This document shows, one piece after another, positions 42,355 to 52,825 of a DNA stretch of 64,000 bases (its first letter is position 1; each line of letters starts with the position of its first letter). The translations under genes and the position numbers were made by a program. The notes beneath the pieces were generated by a model. That model saw only the letters and a list, made by a program, of their open reading frames with translations. It was not told the origin of the DNA and searched no databases. The DNA is from Piezodorus guildinii. Its lineage: Eukaryota > Arthropoda > Insecta > Hemiptera > Pentatomidae. The DNA lies in NCBI GenBank assembly GCA_023052935.1, contig CM041298.1, forward strand, positions 4,258,063 to 4,322,062, in the 5' to 3' direction.

Positions 42355-42700
42355 CAATGAGGTTTTATATCAAAAATCAGATTTTGAATGTAAAAAGAAA
42401 ATATTATTTATTGATCATACCTTACTTAATTTATTAATCTTTTTAAATTTAGTTTTGTTCAGCAAAAGTATGCATCTGAAGAAGTTTATTTATTTTACTC
42501 TTTTGTTTTATTGTTTAGATATATTCCTTTTTTTTAATTTTATTACTTCTTACACCATTGTAAATAAGAATTAATCATGATCATTTGGTCTTTTGGCCAG
42601 ATACACTGTATACTTTAATTGTACATATTTGTTGTTCTTAAGGGACTATGTCCCACAATAAAGATTATTTTTTATTTCTATTTCTATTTCTATACTTTAA

Positions 42701-43490
42701 ATATTTAAATTTTGGATAGTTAAAATTTAAATCTGTCCTTTTCTTTTAACCTTCAATTCGTTACAGTGCAGAATTGTATTATTTTCGTTGAAAATAGAGA
42801 CAGAATGTCATTTTCCATTATATATTCAAGGTTATATTTACAAGTTTTAGGAATGCATTGCTAATATTTTACCTTTTGTAAATATTCAAATGAGTGCGAA
42901 AATTAGCCTATTTTTGTGTTCGACATAATGAGTCTGTCTTATACTTATTCTAAAGAACTCTAAGTGTGTTTTTTTCTTTTTTTATTCTTTTTCATTTCTC
43001 TCATGTAAAAATAACACATTAAATAAAATGCAAGTGGTGAATATTTTATTGTGTTATTCTTGAATCTTGGCCTTATAGCTCATATATTTGCTTGATTCCC
43101 GCGAAAAAAATTTTCTCTCTTTTTTTTTTAACCTGTTCTGGAGGAAATTCGTTTATATTTTGGTTTATTTTTTTCAATAATGAACCTTTATAAAAGGCCA
43201 AAAAAAAAAAATCTCCCCTCAAAAATGAAAGATTTTCGTAGATTATATCTGTGGCGGTCATGAATAAGTCAAAATCTTTCTTTTTGCAGGTGAGCGACTT
43301 AAAGTTTTACATAATACCAAAATAGAGTTATTAATAACAGCTTTCTTTCCACCTGAAATTTCTTCCACCAAGAAATTTCTTTAACCAATTTAACACGACG
43401 TGGGAGACGGTCTGAGTGAGCGATACGTGGAGTTAACTTATTTTTGATATTACTAGAGTTATCCAGTTTTTCACGACCGCCACAGATATA
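42701..43490. other. Unassigned, with Rep-F fragment
   Basis: No gene. Positions 43150-43250 (TTCAATAATGAACCTTTATA) match Rep-F. The segment 43255-43480 between CTGTGGCGGTCATGAAT and CGACCGCCACAGATATA has short inverted ends (TCTGTGGCGGTC / GACCGCCACAGA). Confidence 0.4.
43246..43489. other. Small interval with inverted ends
   Basis: ATATCTGTGGCGGTC near 43246-43260 and GACCGCCACAGATAT near 43476-43490 are exact inverted repeats about 230 bp apart. It may be a small MITE-like element. No target duplication is evident. Confidence 0.45.
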
Positions 43491-43643
43491 ATGGAATATT
43501 GAATAAAACATATGTTTCTATTGGAACACAATGTAATTGATTCTTCAACAGTTTATTTTCATCTCTAAATGTTTTTTAAAAATTCTTTAATTTATTTTAA
43601 CAACGGAGGTAAGTGAAAGTCGTGTGTTGCGCGCACCAGATTT
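43491..43643 (-). repeat. Rep-A 5'-end fragment
   Basis: AATAAAACATATGTTTCTAT and ACGGAGGTAAGTGAAAGTCG to GTTGCGCGCACCAGA. Confidence 0.78.
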
Positions 43644-43659
43644 TTTTATTTTGTAGAAA

Positions 43660-43935
43660 TATATCAACTTTTTTTTTTTCTTGGTGCTTTAGTGATTCTG
43701 AAACTCTATACACATTTTTCTCAAAAATAACTGAGTTATGGCCGTATTTATGAGTAAAATTGCAATTATTATTTTTTTCCGCTTTTTTCTAGTTTTTTTT
43801 GTTGTTAAAACACTACTTTTTTTTTTTCCATCTTCAAAAATAACTGAGTTATTGAGTTAAATCACTATTATTCGGCCGCCGTTTTAAAAATAACCTGCTG
43901 ATATCAACGACTAGCGACTTTTAAAAAAATGGTCC
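43660..43935 (-). repeat. Rep-K copy
   Basis: TCAAAAATAACTGAGTTATG and TCTTCAAAAATAACTGAGTT are reverse-complement matches to 59765-59930. The AATAACTGAGTTATT core is palindromic. No coding potential. Confidence 0.55.
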
Positions 43936-44336
43936 TTTAGTTTCGGAGACATTTTTTATTAATTATTTTTTTAATTTTATTGTTCCGTTGCAAAGGTTTA
44001 TAATTAAAAACAATAAACCAAAAGAATGCATTCCAAGGTGAGTTCTTCAGAATAAAATTTAAAATTAATTATTAATGTTTGTTATTTGGTAAATTGGCAA
44101 TAAAATCACGAACTTCATTAGGGCGAATTGGTTTTGGCGGGTGAGTCATCAGTAGAGGTATATTAATGTGCTGTGACACTAGTTCATTTGTAAATCGGTC
44201 GTTGATTTCAGAAGCGCATTAAACGTCTCTTCTAAGCGCCTTGCAAATAATTCATTTTTTTGAGCATCGATTCCGCCCAAGAACCATAAAGCTGTCGCAC
44301 GGCACTAACGCTATTTAACTATTTAAAAAAAGTAAA
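43936..44336. other. Unassigned
   Basis: No gene or repeat recognised. Confidence 0.4.
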
Positions 44337-44608
44337 TTATGTAATTGAGTTGATAGCATCGCGGAGACTCAAATGGGCGAGTAAATTTGTTGGGTTCGGT
44401 GAGGAGGGATGCCGAGAAACTTGGTATTCGCAGGTCCGACTGGTTGGCGTCCTAAAGGTAGGCCAAAGCGTCGATGGGAGGATTGCTTTAAGGATGATCT
44501 CGGGGGCTTGGGCTTGAACGGTGAACATTGGACGAGTCAGTGAAGGCGGGATTTGGTGGTATCGGCATCAAATTTTTGGGTTCGCTAAGCCTATTATTAT
44601 TATTATTA
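44337..44608 (+). pseudogene. RTE-like LINE 3' end
   Basis: Plus text reads VIELIASRRLKWASKFVGFG, then (frame change) RRPKGRPKRRWEDC-like sequence to SNFWVR, and ends AAGCCTATTATTATTATTAT, the family tail. Only the last ~85 codons are present. Confidence 0.82.
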
Positions 44609-45062
44609 AAACAGTAAATTATTTTGTGATAATTTGCAAGGTTGTTGAATGTAAAATGAACCAAATTATTTTTATCGAAATAGTCAACTAGCTTTCTTCG
44701 TTAGTAACGCTCCGGCAATATATATGTAGGTCGATTGGAACAATATACCGCAGACTATCTATTATTAATTTAATATTATTTACATATCGTAATTAATACC
44801 ATTTGCATATGGTAATTGATAACCGAAAGGCGATAGTTGAAAGCGGATCAGCACGACAGATAATGTGGCCTAGAGACTACAAACTACAGACAGTATAGAA
44901 TGGTGTGCCATATTCCACGCTGGTGCTTCATACTCCTTCTCACAGAGATCGCATCCCATTCTCAAGTATTGTCTTACCTCTGTCTGCATCTCACTTATAT
45001 TGTATTATCTTGTGCTTTTTTCTCATTTTTCAGTTAAAAAGTTATTATTATATATGAAAAAA
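44609..45062. other. Unassigned
   Basis: Positions 44610-44650 (TTATTTTGTGATAATTTGCA) resemble the right part of Rep-F. Otherwise nothing recognised. Confidence 0.4.
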
Positions 45063-45955
45063 ATCTGGTGCGGGCAACACACGACTTTCACTTACCTCCA
45101 TTTTTAAAATCAATGAAAGAATTTTCAAATACTGGTAAAGATAAAAATACGTGAAATTATTAAGGAATTAATCAAATTAAATTTCTATAGAAACATGTGT
45201 TTGATTCAAAAATCTATTATATTATTATCTAAAATAATCAGTTAGTTTTATGGTCATTTCATCAATCTCTATTAACTTTTAAAAGCTTGAATATCATATA
45301 CTATTTTTCTAAAATCTTTAGCTTTCCAACGGTATATCATACATGTATATTACTGCTCTTATGTTCAAAAACGAAAAATTGCATTAAAAAAATATTTTTT
45401 CTGTTTTCTCCTTTAGTTGGGTATGGAATTTATTCAGTTTATATATTTACCAGTTTTTCATCAGCGTTAACAAGATAATCTAGTTATTATTATTAAATCT
45501 ACAAAATTAAAGGTACTTTAGGGGAAAACAATTTAAAATATCGGCATTTAAGCCCTGTCAGACCATTTTTATCCAAATAAAACCTACATGATATTAAAGT
45601 CCATTACATTTTACATCGATATAGCGAGTTTAATCAAAATCGTCGGAACCGTTTTTGAGAAAATCGAAAAAAAGTGCAAAATGCATGGTATAAAGTGCCT
45701 CTTCTGGTAGGCTCATTTTGATGAAAAAAGTTTTGTCACGTCTCGGGCGTATAGTTGTCTTAAATATGAAATTTCAGTTTCATAGGACTTACCGTTTCCG
45801 CCCGGGACGGAAGACACACAGACCTTTTTGCGGGACTTGGTTATTTGGACTCAGGGGACCCTAAAACGTGTATTTCCGTTGAAAACTGGAATTCGAAAAT
45901 GTTCACGATCGCAATACTTCCCCTTACTATATATAGTAAGTGAAAGTAAAAAGTT
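45063..45955 (+). repeat. Rep-A, best full-length copy
   Basis: Starts TCTGGTGCGGGCAACACACG immediately followed by the ACTTTCACTTAC arm. Ends CTTACTATATATAGTAAGTG then AAAGTAAAA. About 893 bp. It contains in order the blocks ATAGAAACATGTGTTTGATT, TTCCAACGGTATATCATACA, ATCGATATAGCGAGTTTAAT, CTCGGGCGTATAGTTGTC, CATAGGACTTACCGTTTCCG, a short CACACAGA tract and TTCACGATCGCAATACT. No ORF. Useful as a reference for the family. Confidence 0.88.
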
Positions 45956-45991
45956 GTTGATACAGTAAAAAATCAAGTTTAGTTTTTCATA

Positions 45992-46463
45992 ACCCACTAT
46001 TATCAAACCTATTTGGACGTATGGAATCGAGCTTTGGGGCTCTACGAAACCATCTAATTCCTCCCGCATCCAGTCCTTACAATCCAAAATCCTTCGAAAA
46101 ATCCTGAATGCTCCTTATTTTGTTACAAATCAACTCATTCATAATGACCTTAACATCCCATTTGTTGCAGACATAGCCCGTGATAGATACTCCTCTTTTC
46201 ATTCTAAACTCCCTGCCCATACAAATCCACTTGTCCGTAATTTATCTTCCTTAGATATCCCAGATAATCCTCCAAGGCGACTGAAAAGAAGGTGGCCTCG
46301 GGACCTACTGAGTTAAAATAGTTAGTGAAGTGCTACCACTGGGTTGTTCTTTCTCAAGACATTTTCATGACATTTTTTTTTTTTTTCATTCCTCATATTT
46401 ACTTATTGTGTTCTTTAATACAGTTGTAAATTACAATAAATAAATAAAAAAAAAAAAAAAAAA
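45992..46463 (+). mobile_element. Jockey-clade LINE 3' fragment with target duplication and poly-A
   Basis: Flanked by AGTTTTTCATA (45981-45991 and 46464-46474) with a poly-A tail at 46447-46463. The plus frame from the left end reads PTIIKPIWTYGIELWGSTKP, IQSLQSKILRKILNAPYFVT, NQLIHNDLNIPFVADIARDR and PPRRLKRRWPRDLLS followed by a stop. This is the C-terminus after the RT core. It is 5'-truncated and was inserted next to a Rep-A end. Confidence 0.88.
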
Positions 46464-46489
46464 AGTTTTTCATAAAAAAATAATTAGGT

Positions 46490-46600
46490 ATATTGGTCCA
46501 GTAATAAATAATAAATAAATTTTCGTTTTCTGTAAAATTGTCTAAAGTGGATATAGTACCTTTTGGAAATCAACGTCTCAATTTTAGACGGGATCTGACA
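46490..46600. repeat. Rep-H fragment
   Basis: TTTTCTGTAAAATTGTCTAA and TAGTACCTTTTGGAAATCAA match the region 60203-60265 in reverse. Confidence 0.5.
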
Positions 46601-46775
46601 ACAATCAAATCATTTCAATAAAATATTTGGTTTATATTTCTTCCCCCAAAAAGTTTATTACAATAAACTTTAACGAGTCACCATTCGGGGGCCTTCCCCA
46701 TAATCAGGACTCACTGAGTTGTCTAAAAGATAAAAAATCCATTTTTTTATTAAAAATGTTGTCAAAATTGTCTTT

Positions 46776-47640
46776 TTTTTATAACTTTATTTCTTTATCC
46801 ACACCTGTCTATACATACATATAACAATCAGTGGATTGTCTGTCAGATTTATTACAATATAGGGGCATGTCGGGCATGAGGAAGATGACAATACCCAGTG
46901 GTATCTCTTCCGTGCCATGTTTTAATTCAAAAGATTACAGAAGATCTCTCATCCATGACCTTTTCAGTCTTCTCCTGATCTTGTTGGGCAAACCGAGAGT
47001 AGTGAGTTCGTATGTATTCGCTGACGGTAGGCATGTGTAAGTCTGTATGTAAAGTTGTGTTTGAAACATACCAAGGTGCTTGCGTAATTCGTCTAAGTAT
47101 TTTTGACTGATAAGTTTGAAGTCTTTGTATGTTAGTATTTTTGAAAGCTCCGAAGATTTGAGAGGCGTATGACAATATTGGTTTTAGTAAGTATGTGTAG
47201 GTGGCAAGTTTCTGTTTTAATTTTAATTTTGATTGTCGTCAGAGTGGTGTGTGCAGCAGTCTACTTCTTTGGTTTAATGTCTTTCGTTTTTTCTTAATGT
47301 GCGGTCCCCAAGTCATTCTCCTGTCAAAAGTTAGTCCTAGGTAGTTGACACTGTCTGTTTGTAGTATTGGTATATTATCGATGTACACTGGTGGGCAGGT
47401 TTCACGTTTTAGTGTAAATGTCATATGTTGGCATTTGTCATAGTTTAGTCTTGTTTTCCACAGCTTGCACCAATCCTGTAGTTGTTGTAAGTGATGTTGT
47501 ATAGTTAGTGAGGCTTAAGTATGATCTTCATGTTTTGATAAGATTGCAGTGTCGTCTGCGCATGTTGCCGTCAGGATGTTTGAACTATCTGGTATGTCGT
47601 GCGAGTATAATATATATATACCGATGACACAGACTGATGT
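46776..47640 (-). pseudogene. Jockey-clade LINE, post-RT region, third lineage
   Basis: Minus frames: MTFTLKRETCPPVYIDNIPI, LQTDSVNYLGLTFDRRMTWG and PHIKKKRKTLNQRSRLLHTP, then MSYASQIFGAFKNTNIQRLQ, TYQSKILRRITQAPWYVSNT and TLHTDLHMPTVSEYIRTHYS, which is the Jockey C-terminus. Upstream (47420-47620), ILTATCADDTAILSKHEDHT-like text retains an RT box on minus. Broken by at least one frameshift near 47180-47235. Part of the RT core only. Confidence 0.83.
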
Positions 47641-48094
47641 AGCCCAGAAGTGATACGAAGCCTAATAATTGCTATCAAGATGGAAGCCTAGACTTTGGGA
47701 AGGATTGCATTCCGATTCTCATGAGAGTGAAAGAAGAGCGGGTTGTTCCAGTTGGAGGGAGTCTCAAGTTCTCAAGAGGTCTCTACTTCTTGGAGCTCGC
47801 CTGGGAACTGGGTAACTAGTCCCAAGGCTTTGTCTCGTCCTCTCACTGCTAGAGTGTCCGAAACGTTCTGGCTCCAGGATGTCGGTATTAATTTCGGGGG
47901 TCGAAAGAACCAGTTGAAGAAGGAGCCATTGTATACTCATTATATCTGGGAATGGTAACGAGAATCTTCGGGAGCTAGTTATCTCATTGTGAGCACGGCA
48001 TCCGATGCTTTGGGATGTGCGTCACCTCATTTGCAAGTTACTTATCATATTAACAGCATTCATTTAATAGTATTAAAATAAAGATACTGAACAG
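47641..48094. other. Unassigned
   Basis: No gene or repeat recognised. A 71-codon plus frame at 47743 shows no family character. Confidence 0.4.
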
Positions 48095-48658
48095 GTGGTA
48101 ATCTGTTGGAGACAAGTCGGATGAATATGGTAGGTGCGGACGAACTTCGTAGCCTAGTTCTTTCAATTCTTGCACGGTATGTTTTGAAACATCGTTGTCT
48201 ATTACGGACAGAACTCCGTCTACCCGTAGGGGTTTCATTCTACTGTATGTTTGAGGACATCGTTGTCTATTACGGACGAAGGTCTTCCTCGGTGCAAGAT
48301 TTCCAAGTCGGTATCCCCAGCTGAAAACTTAGCAAACCAACGGCGAATGGTCCGTTCATTAACACTCACTTCCCCAAACGCCTTGCAAATATTTCTAGCG
48401 GCCTCAGCTGCTGAATGACCGAGTTTAAACTCATAGAAAAATATTACTCGAAAATTGCGTGTTTCCATGTTCATATTTGGAGGTTCACCTAAAAGTGGGT
48501 AATTGATCGGGAAGCTAATGTTTATAATACAAAGGTAGAGGATTAGTAACTGTTTACTTTAAATATGTAAACATTCTGAAGAAAATAACAGAGACCTGCA
48601 AAATCCTTTATGTATTTCAGAAACTATAAAAACGGACATTTCATATGAAACAACCCGA
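48095..48658 (-). mobile_element. Mariner remnant (mellifera-like), one end preserved
   Basis: The right end, read on minus, is TCGGGTTGTTTCATATGAAA followed by TGTCCGTTTTTATAG, the form of mellifera-subfamily inverted repeats, next to TA (48659-48660). The left end is missing; the coding part stops near 48100. Confidence 0.75.
48100..48474 (-). pseudogene. Mariner transposase remnant (mellifera-like)
   Basis: Minus: MNMETRNFRVIFFYEFKLGH, SAAEAARNICKAFGEVSVNE, RTIRRWFAKFSAGDTDLEIL and RGRPSSVIDND form the N-terminal DNA-binding region. Then the text VIDNDV is followed by a second, partly duplicated stretch (plus positions 48183-48211 repeat 48250-48280), and it skips to LKELGYEVRPHLPYSSDLSP TD, the third catalytic Asp region. 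The central domain with the first two Asp is deleted. Not functional. Confidence 0.82.
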
Positions 48659-49262
48659 TAAATTTGTTTGTGTAATGTATTTTTGTTATTTATTTTCTTT
48701 AAATTTAAAATTTAAAATATACTTATATAGTCCCTACAATTTAAATGATAAACTAGCATTACAGACTAGATAGAATGTATATGAAAAATAAAGAAGGAGA
48801 AATTATGTTCCGAATGACAATACAATGTCGCATAGTAATAATAATAATAATATTTATTTATATACAATGTTTACAAGTACATATAGCTACAAATAAGTTT
48901 TCTTACATGATTTCAGTTATCCTTTTATCATGATAATATAGTTTCAATCATCGTTCGATTTACATAATGGTAATAATTCAATGTTTGCTGAAGACAGTAG
49001 GAAAAATAACATGAGAAAAAATAAAACCTATACAATATAAATTACAATTCGCGTAGTGATAGTAATTTATATTGGATATCAGGTAAAATGCGATTTCAAG
49101 CACCTAAGAAATATCAGAGGTATGGAACCGTTATTGAGTTTTAGCACCTGAGCTTTTACCTGCTAATTGCTAACGGTCTATCTTCAACCTAGTTAGTTAT
49201 CTTCTCCTCTACTCACCTTCGTATTATTTTTGATACCACTAACATACAAATGAAATATAAAA
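48659..49262. other. Unassigned AT-rich
   Basis: Contains a short AAT repeat at 48834-48853. No gene recognised. Confidence 0.45.
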
Positions 49263-50385
49263 ATCTGGTGCGGGCAATACATGACTTTCACTTACCTCCG
49301 TTTTTAAATTCGATTAAAGAATTACCAAATACAGTTGGAGATGAAAATGAGTGAAACCATTCAAGAATTAATTAAATTGAATTAATGTAGACACTTGTGT
49401 TTTATTAAAATCTCTATTATATTATTATCTAAAATAATCAGTTAGTTTTATCGGCTTTTGATCACTCTTTATTCAATTTTACAAGTTTGTGTATAAGATA
49501 ATATATCTCAAAAGTCTTTCTCTTTTAAGAGGTATATTATACGTCTATATTACTGTTATTATGTTTAAAAACTAAATTGGCGCGCTGTGATTCATTGACA
49601 AGCCACCAGGTTGCAGCACGGTCAACATGAATTTTCCTTTTTGGGAACCCAAAAAACAGTTAGTTTTATCGGCTTTTCATGCACCCTTTACAATTCCGTG
49701 AATTAGATAATATTTTTTCTAAAATCTTTAGCTATCCAACTATATTACTGTTCAAAAACACAAAAAATGCATAAAAAAATATTTGTTCAGTTTTCTCCTT
49801 TATTTGTTTATCAAATTCGCTTAACGTCCATATTTAGCTGTTAATAATCAATGGTCACAAGATAATATAGTTATTTTTATAGAATCTACAAAATTAAAGG
49901 TACTTTAGAGGAAGACAATTTAAAATATCTCCATTTAAGCCCTGTCAGACTATTTTAATCAGAATGAAGCCTACATGATATTAAATCCCATAAAATTTTA
50001 CACCAATATAACGAGTTTAATCAAAATTGTTACAGCTGTTTTTGAGAAAATCACAAAAAGGTGCTAAATGCATGGGTTAAAGTAGGACTTCCGGTCAGCC
50101 GATTTTAGTGAAAAAGTTGTTGTAACATCTCGGGCGTATAATAGTCTTAAATATGAAATTTCAGTTTCGTACGACTTATCGTTTTTGCGGTAGGGTTACC
50201 ACAGAAAGACACAAGGAAACACACACACACACACACAGACACTCAGACCTTTTTTTCGGGACTTGGTTATTTGGACTCGGGGGACTCAAACGTGTATTTC
50301 CGTTGAAAACTGGAATTATAAAATGTTGACTATCGCAATACTTAGCCTTACTATATATTTAATACGTAGGTAAGTAAAAGTAAAA
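49263..50385 (+). repeat. Rep-A2, variant with internal duplication
   Basis: Starts TCTGGTGCGGGCAATACATG. It has the variant segment AAATTGGCGCGCTGTGATTC, GCCACCAGGTTGCAGCACGG and TTTTTGGGAACCCAAAAAAC between two versions of the TTAGTTTTATCGGCTTTT block, as at 12683. The CA tract is expanded (50220-50240). Ends in AATACGTAGGTAAGTAAAAG, where the central palindrome is altered. Confidence 0.85.
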
Positions 50386-50429
50386 ATAGTCTGGTTTTGA
50401 AGATCTTCTTGTTTTAGTAGTTTGTTTAT

Positions 50430-50695
50430 TTATTTGATACCACTTTATGCTTTTTATGCGGACAATGCTACAGTCCTAAATTTTGCCTATCCAGGTTTAA
50501 TTAGGATAGGGATCTTTAACGAGAACCTGACATCGCATTGGTTCGGGAACACCTTTTTACGTCTCTTTCGAAAAATAAACTATTAAGGATATTTTACTCT
50601 CATTGAAAAATCCTACGGCCTTGTTTCAGTATTGAATCCTGAACCTTGAGTATAGAATGCTGTTATGCAAAACACTACACCACAGGTGACCCCTT
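50430..50695 (-). mobile_element. SINE-1 (minus), diverged
   Basis: TTTGATACCACTTTATGCTT tail side, AATTAGGATAGGGATCTTTA, and CACTACACCACAGGTGACCC head side. The B-box region is eroded. Confidence 0.78.
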
Positions 50696-50834
50696 ATTTT
50701 AGTAGGAAAAAATGCTGAACTAATTTTTTCAATTGAAATACATTATGTATGGGCATCAAAATAAAATATTATTCTATATATTTACATAACATTTATCAAT
50801 ACTTTCACATATCTCCAAGTAATATGCAACCATT

Positions 50835-51405
50835 TTTATCTTTTTTTTATTCAAGGTGTCTCATTATTGTCTCGTTATATTGTGAGAACAGATACTTGAA
50901 CTTATGTCGAACAAGAAAGTTAACATGACCCATAGTCTGATTCTCAACGGTTATGAAGGAAAAACAAATTTTTAATTTTTTGCGCTGAAGCTGAGTGAGG
51001 GCGCCATAGCCACAAACACACAGCGAGAACTTGACCAGTGTTACAACTCCAGAATGGATATTTACAAAATATCGCGGGGCCACTGCCGTTTTAACCTTCT
51101 AGGAGGGTTGTATGGATGAGTGGAGTTGGATAGGGATTGAACTAGAGGATTAGGATGATGATTGAGGTTGTGATGGAATTTGAATAATTTGGATGGAATC
51201 AGGTCTGAAATAAATGGAACATTAATGTCGTGGTGCAAGGTATAGTTGGTGACATAATAAGGAACATTTACTATTATTCGGAGGACTTTGGATTGAAAGG
51301 ATTGAATGCGTTTGATATTAGAACGTTTGGCTGTCCCCCACAGTTCAAGTCCGTAGGTCCAGATAGGCTTCAGTATTGTCTTGTAGATTAATAATTCGAA
51401 AAAAA
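50835..51405 (-). pseudogene. Jockey-clade LINE 3' part
   Basis: Minus reading of 51090-51400 gives KPIWTYGLELWGTAKRSNIK, RIQSFQSKVLRIIVNVPYYV and PRRLKRQW-like ends, the same C-terminus as the other Jockey copies. The part 50835-51080 is presumed 3' UTR, with no independent support. Confidence 0.72.
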
Positions 51406-51424
51406 TAATAAATAAAGCCTCAAT

Positions 51425-51560
51425 TAAAAGAAAAAGTTAGTTCAGGGTGCAGTCAAAAAAACAAACAATTAAGAAAAGCTTAATAGTCTGGTGCCGACGT
51501 TTCGGCCTAAATTATAGGCCTTCTTCAGGACATTTGAAGGAGGGCTTCCCAACAATTCAT
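51425..51560 (-). mobile_element. PLE-1 second copy
   Basis: TCAGGGTGCAGTCAAAAAAA, GTGCCGACGTTTCGGCCTAA and TTATAGGCCTTCTTCAGGAC. On minus the core reads CCTGAAGAAGGCCTATAATT, then TAGGCCGAAACGTCGGC. The distal inverted arm present at 8632-8683 is absent here. Confidence 0.6.
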
Positions 51561-52325
51561 TTTCCCACTAAAAAAATGATAATTAGTGATTATTCATAAC
51601 TATTAAGCCTTTCGATTTATTTAAAGCTTTGATAAAAATATACAATTAATTATTTAATTATAGTTTTGCTTTACTGTTGTTTTTTTTTATTATCTTATTA
51701 ATAAAATAATAATTGAAGATGATTTTTCAAGACGGTGGCCGCTACGGAGAGAAGGCAGTCCATAGAGAGGTGGTGATTGGTCACTACAGAGATGAAGATC
51801 CACCAATCATAGGAGAGGACTACCTCAAGCTCTCTTCGCGTTAGTATCAAAGGACTCTTCTCATTGGTCCATCACTAACAGGGCACTTTGCAAGCACCTT
51901 GCTCATTCGGCACCGCTTACGTCAAATCGTCCAATCCTGGCTCTCGTTTAATTTGAGCCTAATGTGGACCGCTACAATTTTTAAAAATAGCTCATAATAA
52001 AAAAAAGAAAATGCACAACACATTTCACATATTGATTCATCCATTGCACAACACGTAACATATTTAGTTTGATACGTATTAAGGCTTAATCCGCTTTACT
52101 AACATTTGTGTATTTTTGTGTTTTAAGCATGTAATTTTTTTATTTTAATTCGTATTGTTTTATAATTTATACAATTAAAAAAACAAAACAAGATTTAATA
52201 AAGAAAAAACAAATAAAAGAAGAAACATCGAAATATTTCCTATATATACGTCCAGAACTAAGTTATTTTCGAAGATGGAGAAAAAGAGTTTTAGAATTAG
52301 TACATCGCAAAAATATATTTAAAAA
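51561..52325. other. Unassigned, GC-richer core
   Basis: Positions 51725-51980 are GC-richer and unlike any other part of the window; no ORF. The remainder is AT-rich. Confidence 0.4.
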
Positions 52326-52525
52326 ATCTGGTGCAGGCAACACACGAAATTCACTTGCCTCCATTCTTCAAATTGATTAAAGAATTTTCTAATAAAGTTA
52401 AATATGAACAATAGTGAAACTAATGAAGAATTATTAAAATTAAATTTCTATAGAAACATGTCTTTTATTATATTATTATCTAAAACAATCAGTTAGTTCT
52501 ATCGGCTTTTTATCATTCCTTATAA
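52326..52525 (+). repeat. Rep-A 5'-end fragment
   Basis: TCTGGTGCAGGCAACACACG, CTTGCCTCCATTCTTCAA and CAGTTAGTTCTATCGGCTTT. Truncated at the next element. Confidence 0.8.
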
Positions 52526-52825
52526 AGTAAAAAAAATTGTTTTCTCCTGAACAGCTCAACCGATTTTCACGAAAAAAATATATGTTATGGACTTTACAAA
52601 TAGGTTTCAAAAAATATTTTTTTAATTTTTTTTTCCACGAAAATGCTGGTCAAAAATAATTTTTGAATTTTTCAAAAAAATATTTTCTGGTCATGATGGT
52701 TTGGTACACCTCCAATTATTTGTTACTTTATTTCATTGGAGGGTCCTTCATAACATATATTTTTTTCAATTTTATTGCAAGTGTACCCCAAGGTGAAAAA
52801 TAAAAAAAACATTTTTTTTTATAGC
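52526..52825 (-). mobile_element. Fragment of the TTAA transposon interior
   Basis: GAACAGCTCAACCGATTTTC, TTTCCACGAAAATGCTGGTC, ATGGTTTGGTACACCTCCAA and CATTGGAGGGTCCTTCATAA are reverse complements of text at 28990-29245. Confidence 0.7.

Larger units (their letters stand above)
40307..42700 (+). mobile_element. CR1-group LINE, 5'-truncated, ~2.4 kb
   Basis: Carries the 3' part of ORF2 (RT plus C-terminal region) and a ~340-bp 3' UTR ending TTTCTATTTCTATTTCTATA, a short tandem-repeat 3' end as in CR1-group elements, which typically lack poly-A. The endonuclease is missing. A second, minus-strand 3' copy is at 33870. Confidence 0.87.
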
